Assembly: GCA_004172935.1 (NCBI GenBank)
Contig: SDZD01000014.1
Span: 43,092-107,091, forward strand
DNA length: 64,000 nucleotides
Origin: a bacterium
GTDB taxonomy: Bacteria > Armatimonadota > Abditibacteriia > Abditibacteriales > Abditibacteriaceae
Direction of reading: 5' to 3'
The position numbers and the translations under genes are program-made. Of this stretch, positions 33,892-42,837 are shown piece by piece. Below the pieces are notes generated by a model. That model was not told where the DNA came from, made no database searches, and saw nothing but the letters and a program-made list of their open reading frames with translations. Positions within the stretch are counted from its first letter, which is position 1, and each line of letters begins with the position of its first letter.

Positions 33892-34884
33892 CAGATTTTC
33901 CGGCACACGCCTCACGACTGGTTGTGGGCGAAGAATGGCGGCACACCTCTGTATGGATGGCAGTGCGTGAAAGAGATTCTCAACATCGAACTGGGCGAAG
34001 ATGAAGGTGCGCGGCTCACGACGTACCTGCCACCGTTTCACTATGCGCTGCTGAGTGCGACCACGGACGCAGGCGGCTTTCTGACCCATACCCAGCCCCC
34101 GACCGGGAACGGGTTTCGATTCCCGGCGCCGTTCGGTTCGGCGGGTATCGACTGGATTCAAACCTATATGAAGATGGACTATGCGATGTTCTTCTACGCA
34201 TATCCCAACGGACGGCTCGCGGGCACCTCGCAAATTAGCGGTTCCAATATTCCCTCTATTGGAACCACAACGGGCGGTGTGCCGTGGCCTGTGCCGATTT
34301 ATGGGCAGTACCCGCTCATCATCGCGGGGCGCCCAACGTGGGTGATTCCAGACGACAATTACAATCCGGGTGATTTGAACCTACTCGCGTTTCTGGGCGA
34401 AGTGACCGGGCTGCCAGAGGAACAGATAAACAGGATTTTAGTCTGGGGAAATCCGCCGCAGGGAGCGGGCGCCGACTTGCCATTTCCGGCGATTGTGCAA
34501 GCGGAGCGCACGTTGCCCGATGATGATCCGAACGCGGCCATATTCTCATGGGCGCGCACTCTCGTCCACTCTGGGCCGCAGTTCTTCTATCCGGGCGCGG
34601 CGGAGATTCACGCAGAGCGCGTGATGGCGCTTTATCGCAACAAGAAGATTCGGCGTTACCGGTTTGAATGTCGCGGTGAGGAACGGATGCAGTGGGGCGA
34701 CAAGGTCATGCCGAAGATGATCAACACAGGCGAGGGCGGTTCCTACTCAGACCCGCACCTCGACGTGAACGGCGAACAGTTCCGTATCTGGCGATTGCAG
34801 AACACGTATCGTTTCCATGAACATGGTGCGGAGCAATTTAAGACATCGGGGACATGCCTTCCTGTTTCGGCTCTTGGATACTGA
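33892..34884 (+). pseudogene. Orphan C-terminal module of the tail-tip gene
   Basis: From 33892 the frame reads QIFRHTPHDWLWAKNGGTPLYGW and then matches the C-terminal module of the 23080 gene to the end (PVSALGY versus PVSALGF), at roughly 75% identity by eye. It has no ATG; an in-frame TGA stands at 33889-33891 and the first possible start is a TTG at 33922. Its composition matches the GC-rich backbone. I interpret it as the native 3' end left behind when the island inserted. It could still be expressed from the TTG or act as a recombination donor. Confidence 0.75.
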
Positions 34885-34890
34885 GTGCAA

Positions 34891-35169
34891 ATGGCAGATA
34901 AAGTGATTGGAACAATTGAGGCGCTTGTAAGCGCGATGGCGACCCGCGCAGGCGAAAGCAACGCCGCAGCCAAAGACGATGAGCATAAGGCCGGAATGTG
35001 CCTGATTGTTTTTCCTGATGGTAGCGGCGTGTGGTGCGAGGCAACTTACGCGATGAAGTGGTATCGCGAACAAGGCACACAAGAAGACTTGATTCTCCAC
35101 TCGAAAAAGGGATTCAAGAATCCTGAAGAAGCAGCGGCAATCATGGCCGAAGAACTGTCGGATTTGTAG
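34891..35169 (+). CDS. Hypothetical phage protein
   Basis: This 92-residue protein starts at the ATG at 34891, 6 bp after the tail-gene fragment. It is a small acidic protein with an A-rich N-terminus and a central LIVFPDGSGVWCEATYAMKW that looks like a short beta sheet. An in-frame GTG (34885) is an alternative start. It lies in the original tail operon. No family recognised. Confidence 0.6.
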   Translation: MADKVIGTIEALVSAMATRAGESNAAAKDDEHKAGMCLIVFPDGSGVWCEATYAMKWYREQGTQEDLILHSKKGFKNPEEAAAIMAEELSDL

Positions 35170-35177
35170 GAGGCAAT

Positions 35178-35375
35178 ATGGTTCATCCTAAATTTTTGGT
35201 CACGCATCACAAGGAAACCGTACTCTGTGCGAATGCTGCGAAAGTCGAAACCGCGATTTTGGGCAAACCAAGCGGCTTCACTCAGGTGTATGTACTTGTA
35301 CCGGTTTCCATGGAACTTTTGCAGCAACAAGGCTCTGTGAGGAGATTTATACAGCAGCTGGAGAAAATGGAATGA
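35178..35375 (+). CDS. Hypothetical phage protein
   Basis: This 65-residue protein has a strong Shine-Dalgarno (TAGGAGGC, 5 nt before the ATG). Its content is mixed alpha/beta. The stop overlaps the next ATG (ATGA at 35372). Small tail-operon protein of unknown function. Confidence 0.6.
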   Translation: MVHPKFLVTHHKETVLCANAAKVETAILGKPSGFTQVYVLVPVSMELLQQQGSVRRFIQQLEKME

Positions 35376-35548
35376 GTCGCACCACAGAAAATAATGCGAA
35401 TGCCGTCCAAAGCGTCGTCTGGTCAAAAACACTGCCTCCTATCGCCTATATATACCACTACAAAGGTAAAACGTGGGTGGAGCCAATAAAACCAGAAGCG
35501 AAGGAGGCTGAAAATGAACATACCTCAAATCTCACGCGCCGAGGTTGA
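35372..35548 (+). CDS. Small 58-residue tail-operon protein
   Basis: This frame begins at the ATG overlapping the previous stop (ATGA) and runs to a TGA at 35546-35548. It encodes MSRTTENNANAVQSVVWSKT and then a short beta-like segment with IAYIYHYKGKTWVEP. It overlaps the next gene by 35 nt. The overlap at the start and the ordinary composition support it. Confidence 0.5.
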   Translation: MSRTTENNANAVQSVVWSKTLPPIAYIYHYKGKTWVEPIKPEAKEAENEHTSNLTRRG

Positions 35549-35735
35549 AGCGCGCCGCAAAGAAGACACTGTTGATGCGGCGGTCGGCGCTGTGATGGAG
35601 CAGATGCCGATGCGCGAACGGATGCGACGTGGCACAGCTCCCGCCCCTGCTGCGCCATCGCGCAACAACGAAGGGGAAGCGTACTTCACCTTCGGTAATT
35701 CGTTTGATGATGAGGGTTCCCCCCTCGCCCCCTAA
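35514..35735 (+). CDS. Hypothetical phage protein
   Basis: This 73-residue protein is preceded by an excellent Shine-Dalgarno (AAGGAGGCTGAAA before the ATG). It is acidic, with a helical N-terminal half (VEARRKEDTVDAAVGAVMEQ) and a disordered C-terminus. Function unknown. Confidence 0.6.
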   Translation: MNIPQISRAEVEARRKEDTVDAAVGAVMEQMPMRERMRRGTAPAPAAPSRNNEGEAYFTFGNSFDDEGSPLAP

Positions 35736-35741
35736 ACAAAG

Positions 35742-35960
35742 ATGAACGAACAATTTCTCTTGAGTCGTGGATGGTCGAAATTACCCGATGGGCGCTTCGG
35801 CCTCTGGGTTTCTCATTCCACTATGTTGGCTCTGTCGCCACGTGAGGCGGTCGAGTGGCAACAGCAAACCGATGAGGCACTGCGCGAAGCAGTGGAAGCG
35901 GTCGCGGCAGAACCGTTCGTTCAAAGACCGATGGGATTTTCCGTCGCTGGCAGCAAATAA
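35742..35960 (+). CDS. Hypothetical phage protein
   Basis: This 72-residue protein starts at the ATG at 35742, 6 bp after the previous stop, and contains LPDGRFGLWVSHSTMLALSP and a helical C-terminus. It ends 1 bp before the next ATG, so it belongs to the same operon. No family recognised. Confidence 0.55.
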   Translation: MNEQFLLSRGWSKLPDGRFGLWVSHSTMLALSPREAVEWQQQTDEALREAVEAVAAEPFVQRPMGFSVAGSK

Positions 35961-35961
35961 T

Positions 35962-37224
35962 ATGGCAACTCGCTACTACGGCATAGACAACACCAAACAA
36001 GACGGTTCCAAGATGCATGGCGCAGAATGGGACTTCTTGGTCGATTTAATAGACGCCCAACTTCAAGGCGTGCTTGAACTGCACGGCGCGGGCGTGGTAG
36101 CACTGCCCGACGCAAATTCCCTACTGGTTGAGCCAGATACCACTGGCGTTTCGGTGCGGCCCGGCGTCGCGGTGCTGTTCCACACTGTTTACGGCCATGT
36201 GTTCGCCAAAGTAGAGCAAGAAGAAACGCTGGATGGGAGCAAATTTGAGGAGGGCATCAACTACGTTCATCTCTCGCTTCAAATCGCGAGCGTTGTCGGC
36301 GCTCCCGATACACGCGCGACCCAAACACCGGAACTGAGCGTTTCGGATGAAGAAGCGCTCGACGGACACGAACCACTCGCACAGGTGACGATTGTCGGCG
36401 GTGCGGTGACTGAGGTGAAAGACCTGCGGCGGGTGCGTTCGGCGAATCAGCTTTGGTCGCGCTTCTTCGGCGCGGGCCGCGTCACTGGTTTTAACCGCAC
36501 AGCGCTCGCCGCCGCTAAAGTTGCCGACTCGCTGGTGCTCCTCTTGCCTGAGGGGTCCACATGGTTCATTGCTGGCCAGTTGGTGACGCTCGACTTTGAC
36601 GTGCCGATTCCGGTACCCGCTAATCGAACCGCGTGGGGAGTGCTTTCACTCGATGATGCCGGATTGCCGACGGTCGCCGCCTCGGATTGGTTTGATGTGG
36701 AGCCGCCGCGTGGGGTCGGGGTCGTGGGCCGCATCGTTTCGGGAGCAACCAGCATCACGACGCTGGATGGCACGGCGCGGGATACGATTCAGACCGAGGG
36801 TGGCAAGCAGGCGCGCTTTGAAGCGCTGGAAACCCTCGTTGCGGCTCTGGGAGCTGGCACGGATCCAGACGACCCGGATGCGCCACCTCCACAAGTGACG
36901 GTCGCCATGTTCAACACGTTGAAAATGGAAGTAAACGGGCGGCTGGATGCGATTGAAGCCAAGCTCGCAACGCTCTCTGATTTGGTCGGCACCGATGCCC
37001 CGCTCGCAACTCGTCTGGCAGGGCGCGTCGAAACACTGCGCGCCGAGCACTCGCGTCTGGCCGCGAGTGTCGTTCGCAATAGCCCGCGCGCGGCACTTCG
37101 ACTGCGTTCGTCGATTGTGGTGCCTGGATTGTCGGGACGCGGTGAATCGTTCAGCGATGGGGCTACGCAACCTGCGAGCTACGTGGGCGGGAATCTGCGT
37201 TGGAACGGTCGGCGGTTAGAGTAG
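35962..37224 (+). CDS. Putative baseplate/tail fibre protein
   Basis: The start is the ATG at 35962 (MATRYYGIDNTKQDG); the longer in-frame upstream extension is a shadow of the 72-residue gene. The 420-residue product has a beta-rich N-terminal half (GVSVRPGVAVLFHTVYGHVF, then EQEETLDG) and a helical part near 330-370 (LKMEVNGRLDAIEAKLATLS) that looks like a trimeric coiled coil. This fits a fibre or baseplate connector. Its 3' end overlaps a convergent gene by 62 nt. Confidence 0.6.
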   Translation: MATRYYGIDNTKQDGSKMHGAEWDFLVDLIDAQLQGVLELHGAGVVALPDANSLLVEPDTTGVSVRPGVAVLFHTVYGHVFAKVEQEETLDGSKFEEGINYVHLSLQIASVVGAPDTRATQTPELSVSDEEALDGHEPLAQVTIVGGAVTEVKDLRRVRSANQLWSRFFGAGRVTGFNRTALAAAKVADSLVLLLPEGSTWFIAGQLVTLDFDVPIPVPANRTAWGVLSLDDAGLPTVAASDWFDVEPPRGVGVVGRIVSGATSITTLDGTARDTIQTEGGKQARFEALETLVAALGAGTDPDDPDAPPPQVTVAMFNTLKMEVNGRLDAIEAKLATLSDLVGTDAPLATRLAGRVETLRAEHSRLAASVVRNSPRAALRLRSSIVVPGLSGRGESFSDGATQPASYVGGNLRWNGRRLE

Positions 37225-37582
37225 GGGAATCTTCCAACTCATCGTACCGCTCGTAGGGTTCGCACTCCATCATCTGGTAAAAGTGCGCGCACCGCGACTC
37301 CCAAAGCGCGATAGTTTCGGGGGTCGCTTCTTTGATTCCGTGTTGCTCGAATATGAACCACGGGGTGTTGTTGTTGAGGCGCACCATGATGCCACCCGTG
37401 TAGGCTTCGTCGGGAAAGCGGTCGCCCCAGTAACACAGCACTTCGATTTGATAATGGCGCGCGCTGGCATCGCGGATGCATTTGAAGAAGATTGCGTGGC
37501 ACTTGTCGAACATGGGCACGCGGCCCTGATAGTAACCCGCAGTTTCCAATGGGGCTTGGACATGTTCAAGTAAGAGTTTCAT
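37163..37582 (-). CDS. Hypothetical protein, lone leftward gene in the tail module
   Basis: This 139-residue protein starts at the ATG at 37582; an in-frame ATG at 37603 lies inside the 14-bp dyad site and is probably not used. It is mixed alpha/beta with YYQGRVPMFDKCHAIFFKC and TPWFIFEQHGIKEATPETI. The dyad site covers its promoter position and also that of the divergent gene at 37659, so both may be jointly repressed. Its opposite orientation marks it as a moron-like gene. Confidence 0.55.
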   Translation of the reverse strand: MKLLLEHVQAPLETAGYYQGRVPMFDKCHAIFFKCIRDASARHYQIEVLCYWGDRFPDEAYTGGIMVRLNNNTPWFIFEQHGIKEATPETIALWESRCAHFYQMMECEPYERYDELEDSPTLTADRSNADSRPRSSQVA

Positions 37583-37588
37583 ATTTTG

Positions 37589-37602
37589 TGAACTGCGGTT
37601 CA
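37589..37602 (-). promoter_or_regulatory. 14-bp operator-like dyad, site 5
   Basis: TGAACTGCGGTTCA between divergent genes. The 50 bp that follow resemble the block after site 2, including CAACAGTAAAAAACGGGGC and GAATAAATGCA. Confidence 0.65.
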
Positions 37603-37645
37603 TAAAGTCTCAACAGTAAAAAACGGGGCGGGGAATAAATGCACG

Positions 37646-37658
37646 GTAAAATCTGAAC
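37646..37658 (+). promoter_or_regulatory. Candidate leaderless promoter -10
   Basis: TAAAAT at 37647-37652 ends 6 nt before the GTG start at 37659. If this is the -10 element, transcription would start at or very near the initiation codon, giving a leaderless message. There is no Shine-Dalgarno before the GTG. Confidence 0.45.
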
Positions 37659-40600
37659 GTGCCTTCCGTCCCTTTTCGATACGAATGGGTGCTCTACACC
37701 TCGCCCTCGTTTGGTGTCCCGACATCGGATACCGTGCTGCGTTGTTGGACACGCCGGCGTGCTCTCAATAGCATCGCGGTGTTCGGCGGACAAACTCGTT
37801 TCGTTGCTGCTGATGCGGCGCTGTGGGTGGATTCGCGTGGTATTCGTCCCCACCTCGACAAAACCTTTGAGGGTGCAATTGCTCCCCCGTCGCCACTACA
37901 AATTCCGATTGTGAACGATGTTCCACGCGATTTGAAAACTGTTGAGGGCGTGATGGTACTGGGCGCAAATGAACGCGCGCTCGTCGCACCGGGCGTGCCA
38001 CTCCATGTGCGATGGGAAGCACCGCGTCTCAATTTCGCGGACTCGTCGAACGATTCCGAATCGCAAATACCATCGTCCGGTGGTGGCTGGGCGTGGAGCT
38101 GTTTCAATGCGCTTTCCGGTGCGCTGGTTGTGGGCGGCGTCGCGCGGGTACCACTCACCTCTACTCTCTGGGAAATCGCGCTGCCGTCGCCCCAACTCGG
38201 CGAATGCTGGATGCTGTGGGTCGCCGCGCAGGGTGTGGAAAAAGCCTACGTGTGGCCCGCCGACTATCAAAGCGTCACAGGGTCGAGCGAATCAAAGCCG
38301 CTCAAATATCTGTGGCGCCACCCAACACGCGGGCCGCTGCACTTCGACCCGAAGTACCGAGTGGGCGCGATGCCCTACGACCGCACGGATCCGGTTCAAG
38401 CCGCGCTACTTGATGCAACCGAAACCTTCGAAGCATCGGGTGGTTTGATTCTGCGCACTGAGTGGGCAGACAAGTTGTTGACCTTCAACCCAGATGGCTC
38501 GGTGACTACTGCTGGCGGCGAATGGTCGTGCCTCAAGATTCAGTGCGCGGAGAATTGGTGCGGCGACTCAAATGTGTCGCTCGCAGCCTGCGCGGGTGCC
38601 TCGCTGTGGCTGGATGTGGGTGAGACAGGCGTTTTGACACCGCGCGTTATCGAACCCCGCCTGCGTAGCATCAATGACTTCTTTGAGGATGAGAATGGTG
38701 ATTTCTGGGTGACTGGTGGCATCTCAACCCGCAGCGGTCGCGCCTGCGCATTGCTGCGGCTGGACAGTGCGTGGAACGTGGTGAAAACCTACATCTATAA
38801 TCCTCTCGAAGATCTTGCGGCCCCAAGTCGGGCACAGAGTCGGGTATTGCTGGGCGCCGTCGATGGGCGCAGCATCACTAAGAGTCGCGGGCGCCTGCGT
38901 GTTTCGACTCTGGCGGGTCAGCTCGAGTTAAGAGGGGACGCACTGGTTCGTGTCGGTGTCGGTGGGCGCAGTTCCTGTGTGCTGACTCGAATGGATGGCA
39001 CCCAACTCGAAGCGCGCGTGGTTGACCCCGACTTAGCCACCTCACCCGCCTATGCACTCTTTTGCGCGAAAACGGGCGGGGGGCACGTGGTCAGCGATGC
39101 CTCGCCGTATGCGGGGCCAATGCTCGCTAAGAATCTGGATTCGGCTCTATGCGCGCGCGAAACCTTCTTCGGCATCGTGGTCAACACTGGCAAAGAAGAC
39201 GACAAGGCACCCGCGCAGGAAACGCTCAAAGAGCCACTCGATAATATGCAGGGGCTGGCACGGTGGATTGTGGACGGCACCGAAACACTGGGATGGTGGA
39301 AACAGTCGCGCTGGGATATGAGCCGCGTCGTGGCATGGTCGGGCGGGATCTATGCCTTCGGCCTCAATGCGGATGGGATGCCGCGCGCCCATCGCTGGAC
39401 AGGCGCAGGAGACGGCTTATTGGAGATGGGCCTTTCACTTCCTTATCTGGTGACGTGGGGGCAGTGCGGCCTCACGCCCGACGGCGAATCGGAGTGCATT
39501 CGGGTCATTGGCAAGAAGTTCTTCGGTCGGCGTGCGCTCCCCGGCTCCTATGCGGCTGAGGGCACATTTGGCGCGCGCGGTGCTGGCGGAGTAGGGGCGG
39601 GTAGTGGTCCCCCGCAAGTCGACTTCGGGTGGAGTAGCGGACTGGGCGCTTTCGCGATTAGCCGCGCGGCGTGTGTGGCGGCTGGGTTTGATACGGATTC
39701 GTTTCCGCCCTTCCTACAATGGAGCGAGGTTGGTTTGTGCTGGCTGGCCTGCGCGTCTCAACCAGTCGATGAGGACGGCACCCCACTCGTCCCCTATTTA
39801 GAGTTCGACAATTCCGGCGACCCGCTTTTATTCAAACCCGGTGTGGGCGTCGTTATGCCGCAGGACGTGACCAAATGGGGCTCGATTCGATTTACGAGCG
39901 GGACGTGTCAGGGCGTGGTGTCGCGGCGCCTGATTCCTCCCGCGAACTGCGGCTCGATGGATGTCGCGCTGGTCGTTGATGTGACCGGGAGCATGGGCGG
40001 CTCTATTGCCAACGTGCGCGAAGAACTATCGCAAATCGTGCGCGACTTGGAAACCGCTTCCGGCGGTGATTATCGCCTTTCGCTTGTGACCTTCACCGAT
40101 AGGGTGAAAGTGGTGGTGTCCTTCGCCCCCTCGAACGCGGACGCGATTACAGCGGCGCTGCAAACGCTGGTGGCCAGTGGCGGCAACAACGAACCGGAAG
40201 CGAGCGATGAAGCGCTGCGCACCGTGGTTCAGGAGCTACCCGCCTCGGTTTCGCGACCGGAGCAAAGCGGAGATTTTCTGCCGTTTCGCACCGATGCCGT
40301 CAAAGTGGCTATCATGGTCACGGATGCGCGGCCCGGCTCATTCGACGATTCATTCACTCTCGGCGTTAACGACGAGAATGCGCTTGATGTCGCCAACATC
40401 GCCGCGACGAAGGGTGTACTGATTTCGGCTGTGTTTGTGCCTCGCGGCTATGAAGAAGCGACAATCACGGACATCATGATGGCTTATGCCGATGTGACCG
40501 GGGGCCTGTTCACGCGCACTGAGCCAGACGGCAAAGGTGTAGCCGCAGCGATTTTGGATGTGGTGAATAGCTGCGGCGGAACTATCGTCGAAGAAGACAT

Positions 40601-41015
40601 CGAATACTGCACCGAAGACGTGGTGGCCCCCGTTTCCTCGTGCGGATCTGCGCAGTGTGTTTTCGAGGGACATGCAGGCGGCGCGGGCGAATCGCTGCGC
40701 GTCGGTGTTTTTCGCATCGACACACCTGGGCCACAACTGGCGGTCTGGTTCGATGAAAAATCGAATCCCACGGAGTTCGCATTGATGTGCAAAAGCGAAC
40801 AGCGGCTTTGGATGCGGCTCGATGGCGAAACGCCCATTACTTTGGCCCCGGATGCGGAACTATCGCAAGACGATATAGAAGCGATGAGCGAGTTCAATAT
40901 TCCGCTTCGCCCGTGGCGCGAGGAGTGGCTGCCACGCAGTGCGCGCAGAGTCGAAGTCGTTGTGCTGCTCGATGAGGGAATAGGTTTAGATGTCGCGTTC
41001 GACGCGGTTCATTGA
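37659..41015 (+). CDS. Large tail-associated protein with VWA domain
   Basis: This 1118-residue protein starts at the GTG at 37659. The first 750 or so residues are beta-rich with several W-containing repeats that suggest a propeller or fibre. A von Willebrand A domain starts at about 768: ALVVDVTGSMGG gives the MIDAS motif DxTGSMG (D774), followed by VTFTDRVKVVVSF and VAIMVTDARPGSF. VWA domains bind metal and protein ligands. In a tail module this could be an adhesion or receptor contact. A C-terminal beta region follows, with CGSAQCVFEGHAGGAGESLR. Confidence 0.7.
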   Translation: MPSVPFRYEWVLYTSPSFGVPTSDTVLRCWTRRRALNSIAVFGGQTRFVAADAALWVDSRGIRPHLDKTFEGAIAPPSPLQIPIVNDVPRDLKTVEGVMVLGANERALVAPGVPLHVRWEAPRLNFADSSNDSESQIPSSGGGWAWSCFNALSGALVVGGVARVPLTSTLWEIALPSPQLGECWMLWVAAQGVEKAYVWPADYQSVTGSSESKPLKYLWRHPTRGPLHFDPKYRVGAMPYDRTDPVQAALLDATETFEASGGLILRTEWADKLLTFNPDGSVTTAGGEWSCLKIQCAENWCGDSNVSLAACAGASLWLDVGETGVLTPRVIEPRLRSINDFFEDENGDFWVTGGISTRSGRACALLRLDSAWNVVKTYIYNPLEDLAAPSRAQSRVLLGAVDGRSITKSRGRLRVSTLAGQLELRGDALVRVGVGGRSSCVLTRMDGTQLEARVVDPDLATSPAYALFCAKTGGGHVVSDASPYAGPMLAKNLDSALCARETFFGIVVNTGKEDDKAPAQETLKEPLDNMQGLARWIVDGTETLGWWKQSRWDMSRVVAWSGGIYAFGLNADGMPRAHRWTGAGDGLLEMGLSLPYLVTWGQCGLTPDGESECIRVIGKKFFGRRALPGSYAAEGTFGARGAGGVGAGSGPPQVDFGWSSGLGAFAISRAACVAAGFDTDSFPPFLQWSEVGLCWLACASQPVDEDGTPLVPYLEFDNSGDPLLFKPGVGVVMPQDVTKWGSIRFTSGTCQGVVSRRLIPPANCGSMDVALVVDVTGSMGGSIANVREELSQIVRDLETASGGDYRLSLVTFTDRVKVVVSFAPSNADAITAALQTLVASGGNNEPEASDEALRTVVQELPASVSRPEQSGDFLPFRTDAVKVAIMVTDARPGSFDDSFTLGVNDENALDVANIAATKGVLISAVFVPRGYEEATITDIMMAYADVTGGLFTRTEPDGKGVAAAILDVVNSCGGTIVEEDIEYCTEDVVAPVSSCGSAQCVFEGHAGGAGESLRVGVFRIDTPGPQLAVWFDEKSNPTEFALMCKSEQRLWMRLDGETPITLAPDAELSQDDIEAMSEFNIPLRPWREEWLPRSARRVEVVVLLDEGIGLDVAFDAVH

Positions 41016-41021
41016 TTCATT

Positions 41022-41543
41022 ATGTTCGAACTTGATGGTTTGCCGGACGCAATCGTCCATGCTCAATTTCTTTTTCTCTCGACCGCGCCGATGCAGTTCG
41101 GCGCACGGGCATTACTCGTCGTCGATACCAGTGCGCTCAAATACAGCGAGCGTCCCGATGTCGCGGCGCGTTTTGCGGTCGTGCTGGCGGCGACGGTTGA
41201 ACCAGTCGCAGGGTTAGCCGTGACATGGCTTGCCCATCGCCCTCGCTGGAACACGTTCACACCTGCTCCCGACGCGACGCTCAAAGCGCGTTTCAATGAC
41301 CAGCGCTTCCTTTATTTTCAGCTCGAAAATATCAGCGGGGGCGTGTTGTCTCTACCCGATGCGGGCACAGCAGTTACCATCGTAGGGATTCCGCCCTCAC
41401 CGCGTCCAGCAGGCGTCGCGGCTGTAGCTGCTCCCACACTTCCCGCGCAGGAAGGAATCGTAGGCGAGATTCAGGCCCGCAGCATGGGCGGCGTCACCCT
41501 CGCCCAGAACTGGTTCGACATCGTCTCATCCTCTGCTTCCTAA
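41022..41543 (+). CDS. Hypothetical tail-module protein
   Basis: This 173-residue protein is beta-rich with a hydrophobic core and GIPPSPRPAGVAAVAAPTLP as a flexible C-terminal linker. It starts 6 bp after the VWA gene and ends 1 bp before the glycosyltransferase gene, so it is in the same transcript. No family recognised. Confidence 0.55.
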   Translation: MFELDGLPDAIVHAQFLFLSTAPMQFGARALLVVDTSALKYSERPDVAARFAVVLAATVEPVAGLAVTWLAHRPRWNTFTPAPDATLKARFNDQRFLYFQLENISGGVLSLPDAGTAVTIVGIPPSPRPAGVAAVAAPTLPAQEGIVGEIQARSMGGVTLAQNWFDIVSSSAS

Positions 41544-41544
41544 C

Positions 41545-42837
41545 ATGTCATTTCGCCCTGAACCCTTATCCACGTTGCTTCCCCCATCCATTGTTGCTTT
41601 CGATGGTGACACCTCGACCATCGAATCGAACTTGCGCGCACTGGCCTCGCCGGTATCGAACACGCGCGTCAATGCGTTCAACCATCTGCGCGCCGTCCCG
41701 AAAATCGCACTGCGCGAGGCGTGGATGCGCGTTCGCTGGCAAGAGCCTCCCCCCGGATGGGATAACGAATCCCTGCACCGTCTCCATATCGAAAAGCCGA
41801 CTCACCCCCTCGAAGGCAAACGCGCGTTTGTCACCGTGATTAGTGCAGGCTACGAGGCACCACTGCGCGCGCTTCTCGACTCGCTATCGCTGCGCGGCAA
41901 TTGCCCCGACGTGCCTTTTGTTGTGTTCTGTGTCGGGGATTCGGTCCATGATGCCCTCGAAGGCTGGAACGTGATTCGTATTCGCTGCCACGCGCATGGC
42001 CGGGTGTCGGCGGCGGTAAAAGGAGCGATTTACTCCTGCACGCGCTGGCTGAAATACGAATCGATTGTTGCCCTCGAAGCCGATATGTTGGTCGTGGACG
42101 ATGTGACCTATCTGTTTGAGGCGGTGGAGCAGGGACACAAGCGCAACCTGTACGGCTGCCGCTCGCAGGGTGTCGAGCGTATTCATCGCTTGCGCGAGGT
42201 ACTTGGGCACATGAAAGCACCCGCAAGCGATTTGGAGTTTCTGACCGGAACAGAGAACTTGGACACTCTGTTCCATTTCAACGGCGGGGTTCTGGCCGGG
42301 TCTTGGGCGGCGTGGAAGGCACTCGACGAAGGTTTTGAGGTGCTGAATCCATTCGTGTCGATGTGGGTCGAGGGCGCCTATCATTTGGCATTTACAGATG
42401 AGTTCGCGATGAATCTGGTGTTGTCGCTATTTCCGCAGACACTGGCCGCGTGCGAACTCTCGCCGGGATGGAACGCACAGATTATCGACACGAACGTTTC
42501 TCACTGGATACAGGAGAAATCGACTCACAATGGCGCACAACTGTTGAGGATGGGCGAAGGGGTTCGCATCGTGCATTTCATAGTGGAGAAGCCGCGCCAG
42601 TTCGAGCTACTCGCGCGATTGAAACCACTGCTCAAAACGCCTTTGATTATGTGCCGACAATGCCGCGTGGTGAAGACCTGCTCTCACTGCTTTGAACCGG
42701 GCACTTTCGCAGCGAATCGGCTAATGTCGGGCAAAGCAAAAGGCGGTCGGTTGGCAACCTGTAGAAAATGCGCTGCGAAAGCTGAAGGCGCGCTTGAATC
42801 TGTCCCCTTGGACATACGAATGGAGATCGAAAACTAA
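41545..42837 (+). CDS. Glycosyltransferase-like protein with C-terminal zinc knuckles
   Basis: This 430-residue protein has a GT-A-like core: FVTVISAGYEAPLRALLDSL at the nucleotide-binding strand, VALEADMLVVDDVTYLF (a DxD-like motif near residue 177) and FHFNGGVLAGSWAAWKAL, a pattern of GT8-type enzymes. The C-terminus has CRQCRVVKTCSHC and CRKCAAKAEGAL, two possible zinc-binding knuckles. A glycosyltransferase between tail genes could modify the fibre or the host surface. The catalytic assignment is by motif only. Confidence 0.65.
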   Translation: MSFRPEPLSTLLPPSIVAFDGDTSTIESNLRALASPVSNTRVNAFNHLRAVPKIALREAWMRVRWQEPPPGWDNESLHRLHIEKPTHPLEGKRAFVTVISAGYEAPLRALLDSLSLRGNCPDVPFVVFCVGDSVHDALEGWNVIRIRCHAHGRVSAAVKGAIYSCTRWLKYESIVALEADMLVVDDVTYLFEAVEQGHKRNLYGCRSQGVERIHRLREVLGHMKAPASDLEFLTGTENLDTLFHFNGGVLAGSWAAWKALDEGFEVLNPFVSMWVEGAYHLAFTDEFAMNLVLSLFPQTLAACELSPGWNAQIIDTNVSHWIQEKSTHNGAQLLRMGEGVRIVHFIVEKPRQFELLARLKPLLKTPLIMCRQCRVVKTCSHCFEPGTFAANRLMSGKAKGGRLATCRKCAAKAEGALESVPLDIRMEIEN

